NCBI RefSeq assembly: GCF_020886695.1
Contig: NZ_AP024485.1
Span: 3,353,001-3,417,000 of the forward strand
Length of the DNA stretch: 64,000 nucleotides
Direction: 5' to 3'
DNA from: Pseudodesulfovibrio sediminis
GTDB taxonomy: Bacteria > Desulfobacterota > Desulfovibrionia > Desulfovibrionales > Desulfovibrionaceae
Shown here: positions 1 through 7,779 of the stretch, one piece after another
Layout of the letters: every line of letters begins with the position of its first letter
Numbering within the stretch: position 1 is the first letter of the stretch
Translations under genes and position numbers: made by a program
Notes under the pieces: model-generated
What the model saw: the letters and a program-made list of their open reading frames with translations, nothing else
What the model was told of the DNA's origin: nothing
The model's database searches: none

Positions 1-798
1 CTTGGCGGCCTCGGCCGGGTGCTGGTTGATCCAGTCCACGGCCTGTGCAATGCCGGTTTGCAGCGCCTCCACGACGTCCGGCTGTTCGTCTGCCAGCGAG
101 GCCTGACACATGGTGCCGCCCAGAGGCAGGGCCAAAGCGCTGCCGGTCACTTCGGCCCAGACATCCTGAAGGACGATGCGCGTCAACTTCATGCCGTTGG
201 CCTTGCCTTTGAGCAGAGCGGCAGTGGCTACGGGTTCTGACAACAGGACCGTGTCCGCACGTTTGGAGAGCAGCATCTGCAAAGCGGCAAACGGTGACTC
301 CACATAGGAGACGGTCATGTCGGCATCCGGGTTGATCCCCTGTTTGACAGCGAGATACCGGACAATGGTGTCCGGGGTGTCGCCACGGAAGAACAGGAGG
401 ACGTTTTTCCCTTTGATGTCAGTGAATTTCCTGATGGATGGGTCGCGGGTGACGATACTCAGAATGCCGCCGTTGTTCACATCCAGCAGACGAACAGGGA
501 GCCCCTTGTTGTAGAGGATGGACGCGGCATTGGACGGTGCGGCCGAGACCTGAATTTCATTGGAGACCATCCAGGCGCGCATCATGTCCGGATTGCGCCA
601 CTGCTTCATCTCCATGGCGGGAAGCGCCGGTGTGCCGGTCTCTTTTGCCAGACGGGCCAGCGGGAGGCTCAACGGTGCCGGTGGACCGGCGAGAGTGAGC
701 TTTGTCAGGCTTTCCGCTCGTGCCGGAGAGGCGGTCAGGAAAGGAAACAGGACCATGGCCTGGGCGCTCAAGGTGAGAAAATCCCTGCGTGTAATCAT
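1..798 (-). CDS. ABC transporter substrate-binding protein (nitrate/sulfonate/taurine type), 3' end outside window
   Basis: The 266 residues in the window read as a periplasmic binding protein of the NMT1/SsuA type. It begins MITRRDFLTLSAQ followed by a hydrophobic stretch and an Ala-x-Ala cut site (SPARA-ES), so export by the Tat route is likely because of the twin arginine. Later segments (NNGGILSIVTRDPSI, SEPVATAALLKGKANG, QTGIAQAVDWINQHP) fit the two-lobed fold of this family, which captures nitrate, sulfonates or thiamine precursors and hands them to an ABC permease. The ATG at 798 has an AAGGAAG ribosome site about 9 bases upstream. The gene runs off the left edge, so permease and ATPase genes are not visible. 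The ligand cannot be told from sequence. Confidence 0.8.
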   Translation of the reverse strand, partial: MITRRDFLTLSAQAMVLFPFLTASPARAESLTKLTLAGPPAPLSLPLARLAKETGTPALPAMEMKQWRNPDMMRAWMVSNEIQVSAAPSNAASILYNKGLPVRLLDVNNGGILSIVTRDPSIRKFTDIKGKNVLLFFRGDTPDTIVRYLAVKQGINPDADMTVSYVESPFAALQMLLSKRADTVLLSEPVATAALLKGKANGMKLTRIVLQDVWAEVTGSALALPLGGTMCQASLADEQPDVVEALQTGIAQAVDWINQHPAEAAK

Positions 799-874
799 CG
801 GTGAACTTCCTTGCAAAGGTGTGTCATGTGTGGCCCCTTCCGGGAGGATGGGTTGCGAGCGTGTCTCAAGGGGG

Positions 875-1030
875 TCACTGTTGGGGCAACGGGTGCCGAC
901 GTACGGTCGTTTCGTGCCGGAGAAGCCTCTGGAGCGGTACGCACAACACTCCTCCAACCATGGCGCACTGTATGGCTGTGGAGTGAGGAGTGGCAATGTT
1001 GTCACGAAAATATGAATATGCGTGACACAT
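875..1030 (-). CDS. possible 51-residue small protein or leader peptide
   Basis: A short reading frame beginning MCHAYSYFRDN lies between hydF and the binding-protein gene. Its ATG at 1030 is preceded by a near-perfect Shine-Dalgarno sequence (AGGAGG, 8-9 bases away), better than that of many real genes here. The product contains a hydrophobic centre (AMVGGVLCV) and ends in a basic tail. I recognise no family. It ends 76 bases before the ATG of the ABC binding protein, so it could be a translated leader for that transport operon. The rest of the 799-1091 gap shows nothing else. Without homologues this is uncertain. Confidence 0.3.
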   Translation of the reverse strand: MCHAYSYFRDNIATPHSTAIQCAMVGGVLCVPLQRLLRHETTVRRHPLPQQ

Positions 1031-1091
1031 GATGTTTTCCTCCTGACGATTGTGACGGAGAGAGGGCTTCCCGAGCGCCTTTCCCTGTTGT

Positions 1092-2294
1092 TTACAGCCT
1101 AAAGGGGGCAATAACCCTGTCGAGCACGCCCTGTACTTTGGATATCGCCACGCCGTAGTTGGTCACGGGCACTCCACGGCGATTGCATTCGTTCATGCGG
1201 CGCAGCATTTCCGTGCGGTTGAGCATGCAGGCTCCGCAGTGGATCGCGAGGGAGAACCGTTCGAGGTCTTCGGGGAAATCATGGCCGGAGTAGGTTTCGA
1301 ATGTAAGGGATTTGCCGGTGTATTGCGTGACCCAGCGTGGAATCTTGACCCTGCCGATGTCGTCGGCCACGGAGTGGTGGGAACAGGCCTCGCCAATGAG
1401 GACAGTGTCGCCATCCTTGAGTTTGTCAATGGTTTCAGCTCCTTCAACAAGCCGTGGCAGGTCTCCTTTATAGCGGGCGAAAAGCGTGGAAAAGGTCGTC
1501 ATCGGAATGTCGCTCGGAACATCTCCGGCCACGCTGTGAACCACCTGGGAATCCGTGATGACCAAAGCCGGTTTGCGGTTGAGCCCACGCAGGGCTTCTT
1601 CGATTTCCCGCTCCTTTACGGTTATGGTCACGGCGTCACAGTCGAGCATTTCACGCAACACCTGTACCTGGGGGAGGATCAGGCGTCCCTTTGGAGCGGC
1701 GAGGTCGATGGGAACGACACAGACGACCCAGTCCCCTTCCTGTATCAGGTCGCCAGCCAGAACCGGATTGTGTTTCATTTCCGGCGGGGCGATGCTGATG
1801 AGCAGGTCTTTTACTGCATCGACGTTCGCGCCGGTTTGCGCGGAGAGGTGTATTGATTTGAAGCCGTTTTCAAGGCAGTACGCACGATCCTTGGCAGAGG
1901 GCTCATTCAGGTCGCATTTGTTGAAGGCCACGAGAAAAGGGATGTTCAGTTTCTGGATATCCTTGATGATTTCCAGTTCGTGGGAGGTGATGCCTTCCTC
2001 GCCGACCACGACCACGGCGACGTCGGAGCGCCAGAGAATCTTCTGGGTGGCCTTGATTCGCAGTTCGCCGAGTTCTCCGGTGTCGTCAAGGCCTGCCGTA
2101 TCATAAAACGTCACCGGGCCGAGTGGGAGCAGTTCGTAGTGTTTGGCAACCGGATCGGTGGTTGTTCCCGGCATATCGGAAACTATAGCCGTTTCCTGAT
2201 CCGTGATGGCGTTAATCAGCGACGATTTGCCTGCGTTCCGTCTACCGGCGAGCGCTATAACCAGACGCACTCCGCGGGGTGCTTTCGTGGACAT
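1092..2294 (-). CDS. hydF: [FeFe] hydrogenase H-cluster maturation GTPase HydF
   Basis: HydF is the GTPase scaffold on which the 2Fe subcluster of the H-cluster is assembled before transfer to apo-HydA. The 400-residue product has a P-loop GRRNAGKSS (residues 17-25), the G3 motif DTAG (65-68) and the guanine-specificity motif NKCD (about 120), then a dimerisation region and a C-terminal cysteine/histidine site (ACSHH, later HCGACM) that binds a [4Fe-4S] cluster in this family. The ATG at 2294 has an AGGAG site; the P-loop is so near the N-terminus that no later start is possible. The gene overlaps the end of hydE by 53 bases, which suggests translational coupling. It is the last gene of the maturation operon. 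Confidence 0.95.
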   Translation of the reverse strand: MSTKAPRGVRLVIALAGRRNAGKSSLINAITDQETAIVSDMPGTTTDPVAKHYELLPLGPVTFYDTAGLDDTGELGELRIKATQKILWRSDVAVVVVGEEGITSHELEIIKDIQKLNIPFLVAFNKCDLNEPSAKDRAYCLENGFKSIHLSAQTGANVDAVKDLLISIAPPEMKHNPVLAGDLIQEGDWVVCVVPIDLAAPKGRLILPQVQVLREMLDCDAVTITVKEREIEEALRGLNRKPALVITDSQVVHSVAGDVPSDIPMTTFSTLFARYKGDLPRLVEGAETIDKLKDGDTVLIGEACSHHSVADDIGRVKIPRWVTQYTGKSLTFETYSGHDFPEDLERFSLAIHCGACMLNRTEMLRRMNECNRRGVPVTNYGVAISKVQGVLDRVIAPFRL

Positions 2295-3288
2295 TGTTTC
2301 TCCTGGAAAATCCTTTAGATGATGAGGGCACAAGGCCGAGAGCACTGATCATGTCTTTGGCGAGTTTCAGCGAATCGGTGATGTCGATGTTCGACGCATT
2401 CTTTCCCGGATAGATGGTGTAATCCGAGCGGTGTCTCTCCGGGGTCATGGAGGGCATGAGCACGTTGCAGCCGCGCAGCAGTCCCAGCTTCTGGGAGTCG
2501 CTGTCCAGCGCGCCCAATGCGGATGTGGCAGGGATGTTGGCGTGGGGATTGAGGATGCGCAAGAGGGCTGTCATCCGGTGCGACAGGTCGATGCAGCCGT
2601 GCTCCATGTCAGCCAGTGGCGTCTGGGGATGGGGAATGAACGGTCCCGCGGCGATCATATCCAGATCGAGGTCGGTGATGAAGAGGATGTCCCTGAGGGT
2701 GGAGATGAGGTCGGCGTCGGGTAGCCCGACAATAACGCCCGAGCCGACTTCGTATCCGAGGTGCTGCAGGAATTTGATCTTGTGCAGCCGTGATGAGAAG
2801 TCTTCGCCCCCTCTGAACCGTTTGTAGAGACGGGGGTTGGTGACCTCCAGCTTCAACAGACACCGGTCCGCTCCGCAGTCGTGCCAGTAAGCATATTCAT
2901 CCAGTCCCCTGTCGCCCAGAGAGAGGGTGACGGCCACATCGTGGGAGGACTTGATCTCCTGAATGAGTGAGCCGATGTCCTCTGTCGAATAGCTGAAATC
3001 GTCACCGGACTGGAGCACGATGGTCGCGGCTCCTTCGGAGGTAGCCAGGGCAGCGGCGTCGAGGATGTCCTCTTTGGTCATCCGGTACCGTTCCGTTTTT
3101 CCATTGGGGGCGCGTAGTCCGCAATAGTGGCACTTCTTGTCGCAGACATTGGAAAACTCAATGATGGCACGGAGGAATATTTCGTCTCCGAACCTCTGGA
3201 CCTTGATGTCGTTGGCACGCTCAAAGAGCTCTGCGTCATTGACGCCCAACAGATAGGTGAGGATATCCTGTTCGTTTATGGTGTGCAT
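2242..3288 (-). CDS. hydE: [FeFe] hydrogenase maturation radical SAM enzyme HydE
   Basis: HydE is a radical S-adenosylmethionine enzyme that acts on the Fe(CO)2(CN)-cysteine product of HydG on the way to the 2Fe subcluster. The 348-residue protein carries the radical SAM triad C49-x3-C53-x2-C56 (CDKKCHYCG) and a TIM-barrel sequence typical of the BioB/HydE group, ending with a MPSMTPERHRSDYTIYPGK segment usual for HydE. The ATG at 3288 has no clear Shine-Dalgarno; it lies inside the 3' end of the preceding 197-codon gene (13-base overlap), so coupled translation is likely. Longer in-frame starts upstream would overlap that gene much further and are less likely. Confidence 0.93.
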   Translation of the reverse strand: MHTINEQDILTYLLGVNDAELFERANDIKVQRFGDEIFLRAIIEFSNVCDKKCHYCGLRAPNGKTERYRMTKEDILDAAALATSEGAATIVLQSGDDFSYSTEDIGSLIQEIKSSHDVAVTLSLGDRGLDEYAYWHDCGADRCLLKLEVTNPRLYKRFRGGEDFSSRLHKIKFLQHLGYEVGSGVIVGLPDADLISTLRDILFITDLDLDMIAAGPFIPHPQTPLADMEHGCIDLSHRMTALLRILNPHANIPATSALGALDSDSQKLGLLRGCNVLMPSMTPERHRSDYTIYPGKNASNIDITDSLKLAKDMISALGLVPSSSKGFSRRNNVHESTPRSASGYSARR

Positions 3289-3869
3289 TGTTGAGGAGGG
3301 GGTTGAGTGGTGTTCATGGCTCTGCTGCATTCGTTGATCAGCCGAAATGCAGCGATGTCCTTGTGGGTGGCGTTGACCGGAGGCTTGCCTGTTCTGGCCC
3401 ATCCAAGCAGTCGGTTGACATCTGTCTTGACGATTCCCCAAAATCCGTTGGGAGCATGTTCTCCGGCATGGGCATACTGACCGAAAAGTATGGTGTCATC
3501 GATGATCAATATGGGGAGACAGGGCAGCCTGCGGGCAGGGTGAAGATGGATTTTGTCCGGGAACTCGGCAGCGAGTTCTGTGAGGTATTGGTGCGACAAC
3601 GCCACTTCGTCGGTGACTCCCTGAGAGGATATTCCGAACCTGAGTGCTTCGAGGAAAGAGGTCGTCCATGTTGAATCGTGTGCGGGGTCAATGGCGATGA
3701 TGTCCAGCCGTTCGAACCCGGGCTTGAGGAGGGCCTGCTTCAGGCCGTTGCGGTGGGCCTCAGATTTTGCAAATGCTCCGTACACGGCGGCATGGAGGAT
3801 GATCCTTCTGGTGGCGGCGGCAAACAGCCCCGGTGTGTCCAATGCGTCTATTCCGGCAACTATGTTCAT
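3276..3869 (-). CDS. protein of unknown function inside the hydrogenase maturation operon
   Basis: This 197-residue protein is unfamiliar to me. It starts MNIVAGIDALDTPGL and appears soluble, with no signal peptide or membrane segment. Its middle (CLPILIIDDTILFGQYAHAG) alternates hydrophobic strands with a DDT turn and is faintly like the beta-alpha core of phospholipase-D-like domains, but I see no HxK motif, so I do not assign that family. It overlaps aspA upstream by 4 bases (ATGA) and hydE downstream by 13, so it must be co-translated with H-cluster assembly genes. The ATG at 3869 has a GAGGTG site. Position suggests an accessory role in maturation or its regulation; this is inference only. 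Confidence 0.8.
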   Translation of the reverse strand: MNIVAGIDALDTPGLFAAATRRIILHAAVYGAFAKSEAHRNGLKQALLKPGFERLDIIAIDPAHDSTWTTSFLEALRFGISSQGVTDEVALSHQYLTELAAEFPDKIHLHPARRLPCLPILIIDDTILFGQYAHAGEHAPNGFWGIVKTDVNRLLGWARTGKPPVNATHKDIAAFRLINECSRAMNTTQPPPQQCTP

Positions 3870-5305
3870 CTATTCTTCACCTCGCAGTATTCGTCGAACG
3901 TGAATCCGAGTTTGCACAATCGCCTTGGCGAAAGCAGTTTGTCCATGACTTCGGAAGAGGCAAATCCTTGAATGATCGCTTCTTCCCGAATGGTTCTTTT
4001 CGATGATTTGGCGTCGGCCAGCAGTCGTTCCACCCGGCTGTAGCCGAGGGCCGGGACCAGCACCGTGGCAAGTGCTCCGCTCTGTTCCACGTTGTCCTGG
4101 CAGCGTTCCCGATTCGCTGTAATGCCTGGAATGCATTTTTCGGCAAACCCTCTGGTGACACCGATCAACAGTGTCAGCGATTCCAGAATAGTGTGCGCCA
4201 GCAGGGGGAGGAGGTGGTTGAGCTCCAACTGTCCCAGTGCGGCCGCGAGGGTGATGGTCTGGTCGTTGCCCATAACCCGGAGCGCTGTTTGCGTGACCGC
4301 TTCCGGCATGACCGGGTTTATCTTTCCGGCCATTATGGAAGATCCTGCCTGGAGCGGCGGGAGCGTTATCTCCCCGATACCCGTTACCGGTCCGCTCGAC
4401 AGGAGGCGGAGGTCCGAGGATATTTTCATCAGGTTGGTGGCATAGGTCTTGAGCAGACCGGAGACTTCGACGAACGAGTCCATGTTCTGGGTAGCATCCA
4501 CCATGTTTTCGGCGCGGGAGATAGGCAGGCCGACGATGTGTTTCAGGGTGTCCGTTGCCTTAAGGATGAACTCCCGGGGGGCACCGAGCCCTGTTCCAAT
4601 GGCCGTTCCTCCCAGGTTCACCTTTTTGAGGCGTTCCCGGCTTTTGAAAATTCTCCAGCGATCCCGGGCCACGGCCTCGGCAAAGGCACCAAAGGTCATG
4701 CCCAGAGTCATGGGGACGGCATCGGTCAGTTCCGTGCGGCCGACTTTCACGATGTCACAGAAGTTGATTTCCTGTTGCTGCAATGTCTCCTGTAGTTTGG
4801 AGACATGGGTTTCGAGCTTCATGAGGAGGTTCAGGGCGGTTATCTTGAGTGCGGTCGGATAGGTGTCATTGGTGGACTGGTGCATGTTCACATGATGTAT
4901 GGGATGTATCATCATGTACTCTCCGCGCTTTCCTCCCAGGATTTCGTTGGCCCGGTTGGCGATGACCTCGTTAAGGTTCATGTTTGTCGACGTTCCGGCG
5001 CCCCCTTGAAAAGGGTTGACGATGATTTCGTTGTGAAAATGACCGGACTCTATCTCCATGCAGGCTGTTGCTATGGCTTCTCCACACACTTTAGAGATAT
5101 ATCCGAGTTCCATGTTGGTCTGGGCACAGGCGTGTTTGACCTGCGCGAAGGACCGGATGAATTCAGGATGGATTTGTTGCCCCGAGAAGGGGAAATTGTG
5201 TGCGGCTCGTAACGAGTGGATACCGTAATATGCAGTGGCCGGTACCGACAGTTCGCCAAGGGCATCATGTTCCTGTCGCATGGAGGTAGAGTCCGTTGTT
5301 ATCAT
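3866..5305 (-). CDS. aspA: aspartate ammonia-lyase-like protein in the hyd maturation operon
   Basis: The 479-residue product belongs to the aspartase/fumarase superfamily: the ends align with AspA and the family signature GSSIMAGKINP is present about two-thirds along. The usual proline of GSS-x-MPxK is alanine here. Aspartase releases ammonia and fumarate from L-aspartate. The gene lies between hydG and the unknown 197-codon gene. Known Desulfovibrio vulgaris and other [FeFe] hydrogenase loci also carry an aspA-like gene beside hydE/hydF, which has led to the idea that it supplies nitrogen or a related intermediate for the azadithiolate bridge; that is not proven. ATG at 5305 follows AAAGG; an in-frame ATG at 5281 is an alternative. 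Confidence 0.9.
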   Translation of the reverse strand: MITTDSTSMRQEHDALGELSVPATAYYGIHSLRAAHNFPFSGQQIHPEFIRSFAQVKHACAQTNMELGYISKVCGEAIATACMEIESGHFHNEIIVNPFQGGAGTSTNMNLNEVIANRANEILGGKRGEYMMIHPIHHVNMHQSTNDTYPTALKITALNLLMKLETHVSKLQETLQQQEINFCDIVKVGRTELTDAVPMTLGMTFGAFAEAVARDRWRIFKSRERLKKVNLGGTAIGTGLGAPREFILKATDTLKHIVGLPISRAENMVDATQNMDSFVEVSGLLKTYATNLMKISSDLRLLSSGPVTGIGEITLPPLQAGSSIMAGKINPVMPEAVTQTALRVMGNDQTITLAAALGQLELNHLLPLLAHTILESLTLLIGVTRGFAEKCIPGITANRERCQDNVEQSGALATVLVPALGYSRVERLLADAKSSKRTIREEAIIQGFASSEVMDKLLSPRRLCKLGFTFDEYCEVKNR

Positions 5306-5323
5306 TTCCGGATTACCTTTGAA

Positions 5324-6748
5324 CTAGAGGTAGAGGTCTCTCTCGCCAGCCTCGATGCGGACGAGTCGTTCAGTGAGCAGTTTTTTCTGTGCGAGGTCGA
5401 CGTACTCTTCCACCTCACGGGCAATGAGTTCTTCACCCACCTGCTTGGTTTTTTCCGAGGCGTAATCCTCAAGATATTCCTTGAAGGTGAGAAGGCCGTT
5501 GGGCAGACAGAATTTCTGGATAAATCCTTTTTTGGCCAGCTCCATGAAGTGTTCGCCGGTGCGTCCGAGGCGATAACAGGCCGTACACCACGACGGGACA
5601 TAGTCATGTTCCCCGGCGATGGACTGAATGACCTCGTCCAGACTGCGACTGTCACCGATGCAGAACTGCTGTACGCCGGGGCGATCGTATTCCGGGTCGC
5701 TGTATGCGCCGGGATAGGTGCGCGAGCCGGCTGAGATCTGGGAGACGCCCATTTGCAGCAGCTCGGCACGGAATTCGGCGGTCTCGCGGGTGGTCAGAAT
5801 CAGGCCTGTATACGGCACGGCGATACGGAGTGCAGCCACGATTTTCTTGAACTGGTGCTTGCTGGTCGCGTAGGGCGGCTTGAAGGACATCTCCGAGCCG
5901 AGGGCCGGTTCGATCCTGGGGAATGAGATGGTGTGCGGGCCGACACCACAGTCCTTTTCGAGCTGCTGGGCGTGGTGGAGCAGCCCCAGTACTTCATAGG
6001 TCGTGTCATACAGGCCGAAGAGTGCGCCCATGCCGACATCGTCGATTCCGGCTTCCTGGGCGCGGTGCAGGGCGTGAAGCCTCCACAGATAGTCAGTCTT
6101 GCGTCCGGCCAGATGGAACTTCTCATAGGTCGGAAGATGATAGGACTCCTGAAAACACTGGTAGGTGCCGATACCGACATCGTGCAGCGTCTTGAAGCCG
6201 TCGACATCCAGAGGCGCACAGTTGATGTTGACCCGACGGATTTCACCGCTTTTTTCCGATGTGACGGCATACACGTCCCGCACTGTCTGGGCGATCCACT
6301 CCGCGTCGTACTTGGGATGTTCACCATAGACGAGCAGGAGACGCTTGTGCCCTTGATTTTCCAGTACGGTCACTTCATCACGAATCCCTTCTGGGGTGAG
6401 GGTTCTCCGTTCCAGGTCGTCGTTTGTGGCCTTGAAGCCGCAGTAGGCGCACTGGTTGACGCATTCGTTCGAAATGTACAGCGGGGCAAACAGGACCAGA
6501 CGGTTGCCGTAGATGCCTTTCTTGATGGACATGGCGGTCTCGAAGATGGCCTCGTCCAACTCCTTGTCCGTGTTTTTCAGCAGAACGGCTGTCTCGAACG
6601 GGGTGAGGCCCACGCGCTCCGCGCCTTTGGCGAGAATGTCTCGTACCAATTGCGGATCAGGATTTTCCGCTTTTTCCATCTCGGTGCGGATGGCGTTATC
6701 GTCGATAAAATTTTCCAGACCGCTACTCAAAGTGCTGTCGAGTTTCAT
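5324..6748 (-). CDS. hydG: [FeFe] hydrogenase maturation radical SAM tyrosine lyase HydG
   Basis: HydG cleaves tyrosine to yield the CO and cyanide ligands of the H-cluster iron. The 474-residue sequence has the radical SAM motif C96-x3-C100-x2-C103 (CVNQCAYCGF) and the HydG-specific C-terminal site CTAC followed 22 residues later by another cysteine (C-x2-C-x22-C), which holds the auxiliary 5Fe cluster where the Fe(CO)2(CN) unit forms. This C-terminal site distinguishes it from the thiamine enzyme ThiH. ATG at 6748 has a GGGAG site. It ends 18 bases before aspA and follows the small TM1266-like gene by 19 bases. Confidence 0.96.
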   Translation of the reverse strand: MKLDSTLSSGLENFIDDNAIRTEMEKAENPDPQLVRDILAKGAERVGLTPFETAVLLKNTDKELDEAIFETAMSIKKGIYGNRLVLFAPLYISNECVNQCAYCGFKATNDDLERRTLTPEGIRDEVTVLENQGHKRLLLVYGEHPKYDAEWIAQTVRDVYAVTSEKSGEIRRVNINCAPLDVDGFKTLHDVGIGTYQCFQESYHLPTYEKFHLAGRKTDYLWRLHALHRAQEAGIDDVGMGALFGLYDTTYEVLGLLHHAQQLEKDCGVGPHTISFPRIEPALGSEMSFKPPYATSKHQFKKIVAALRIAVPYTGLILTTRETAEFRAELLQMGVSQISAGSRTYPGAYSDPEYDRPGVQQFCIGDSRSLDEVIQSIAGEHDYVPSWCTACYRLGRTGEHFMELAKKGFIQKFCLPNGLLTFKEYLEDYASEKTKQVGEELIAREVEEYVDLAQKKLLTERLVRIEAGERDLYL

Positions 6749-6767
6749 GATGTCTACTCCCTGTTTC

Positions 6768-7010
6768 TCAGACCAAAAGTGATTTGACTTGAACGCCTTC
6801 GAGCATGCCCAATTTACCCGTCAGCGCTCCTACTTCGTCGGTGGTCGCTTCGATGATCAGGTCAATGATGTTAACGCCTCTGTCCTTGAAGGGAAGCCCC
6901 ATGCGACCAACTATAATTGTCCCGTAATCGCCGAGGATCCTGTTGACTTCAGGGGCTGCCTTGAACCTGTCTTTGATGATGATACCGATGATTCCCAATC
7001 TTTTTTCCAT
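6768..7010 (-). CDS. TM1266-type iron-only hydrogenase system regulator
   Basis: This 80-residue protein (MEKRLGIIGIIIKDR...) is an ACT-like ferredoxin-fold protein of the TM1266 family (iron-only hydrogenase system putative regulator), nearly always encoded with hydE, hydF and hydG. Its molecular role is not established. The segment IIVGRMGLPFKDRGVNIIDL is typical. ATG at 7010 has AAAGGAA upstream. It is the first gene of the maturation operon and follows a structured 400-base gap downstream of hydB, so it may sense a metabolite or be the first gene translated from a separate maturation promoter. Confidence 0.9.
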   Translation of the reverse strand: MEKRLGIIGIIIKDRFKAAPEVNRILGDYGTIIVGRMGLPFKDRGVNIIDLIIEATTDEVGALTGKLGMLEGVQVKSLLV

Positions 7011-7051
7011 TCAAGATTCCTTTGCAAATGATGCTTTCACAGTACAGGAGA

Positions 7052-7187
7052 AGCCCGGATTAGCACTTCCGGGCTGTCTGCAGGCGGTGGGGTGGGAGCT
7101 TTAAGACATCAGCTTGCCTGTGGAAAGCGGGGTAGAGTCTCGATGGCTCCACCCTGTGGCTCAGGCTGACCCTTACCGCAGGCAGAT
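7052..7187 (-). promoter_or_regulatory. structured leader/intergenic RNA candidate upstream of the hyd maturation genes
   Basis: Three nested or adjacent stems can be read here. A perfect 8-bp hairpin lies at 7052-7075 (AGCCCGGA/TCCGGGCT). A long-range stem pairs 7076-7088 with 7175-7187 (6 bp, 2x2 internal loop, 5 bp). Inside it, GGGTAGAG at 7130-7137 faces CTCCACCC at 7147-7154; this last stem is fully paired only in the minus-strand RNA, where the odd pair is G-U rather than A-C. The element would be in the 5' leader of the TM1266-hydG operon. No U-run follows, so it is not a simple terminator. I compared it by eye with Moco, cobalamin and SRP-like RNAs and could not assign it. Confidence 0.35.
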
Positions 7188-7316
7188 TATCTCCGAATGG
7201 AGGTGTTCTGGGGAAAAGTGTTATGAAAAATATGAGCACGAATCAAGCAAAAGTTTTATTATACGCATAACTTTTTAAAAAAAGTATTACGTAAATGGTG
7301 TAAGAAATATCCTGTA

Positions 7317-7336
7317 TGTCAAAAGATATTTTGGCA
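7317..7336. promoter_or_regulatory. 20-bp inverted-repeat operator candidate between hydB and the maturation genes
   Basis: TGTCAAAA, four bases, TTTTGGCA: the half-sites read TGYCAAAA on both strands. It sits upstream of a perfect -10 hexamer (TATAAT on the minus strand, 7258-7263; its -35 region is poor) that could drive the TM1266-hydG operon. A GCATAAT heptamer overlaps its right arm (7334-7340). The binding protein is unknown. The rest of 7188-7428 is AT-rich and shows no gene. Confidence 0.4.
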
Positions 7337-7428
7337 TAATGTACTGTGCTTTTTAAATGTTTGTGTCTGGTAAAGAGCGTTCCCTTGGGTCAGATATATC
7401 CTAGCCGCAGGTAGACGCTGTAGGCGTG

Positions 7429-7773
7429 TTAGAAGTTCAGGGTCACACCGCGGTCCTTGAGAGCGGCGACCTTGGCGCTGCGGTCAATGTAATGCGTGTG
7501 CAGCAGGTGGTGGGACATGTGTCCGCAGGGGCCTTCGTGGAGGAATCCATCCTTCTTGTCATAGATTTTTTTGATCATGGGGTTGTCCTGGGACTTCCTG
7601 ATCGCATAAATCTTGGCATTGGCGTCGGCAGCGTACACGGACGTCTGGCGCAGACCCACGAAGCTCATGCTGCTGGCCACGGCTTCTTTGGTTATGTTCA
7701 AGCCGAGCACTGCGTAACCGGTCATGATGCCGCAGGCCTTGATGAAAGCGCGTCTGTTCATTTTCATTCTCAT
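7429..7773 (-). CDS. hydB: periplasmic [FeFe] hydrogenase small subunit
   Basis: The 114-residue product starts with a twin-arginine signal (NRRAFIKACG, then a hydrophobic segment and cleavage near residue 34-48) and continues with the short alpha-helical small subunit that wraps around HydA in Desulfovibrio enzymes. It provides the Tat signal by which the HydAB dimer is carried to the periplasm, so HydA needs no signal of its own. ATG at 7773 has AAGGAG five bases upstream; two further in-frame ATGs follow within five codons. It lies 6 bases after hydA. Confidence 0.93.
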   Translation of the reverse strand: MRMKMNRRAFIKACGIMTGYAVLGLNITKEAVASSMSFVGLRQTSVYAADANAKIYAIRKSQDNPMIKKIYDKKDGFLHEGPCGHMSHHLLHTHYIDRSAKVAALKDRGVTLNF

Positions 7774-7779
7774 TTCTCC

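Noticed and set aside
7052..7215. SRP RNA, 6S RNA, cobalamin or Moco riboswitch
   Set aside because: The invariant SRP tetraloop region, the cobalamin core and the full Moco consensus were not found by eye; left as unassigned structure.
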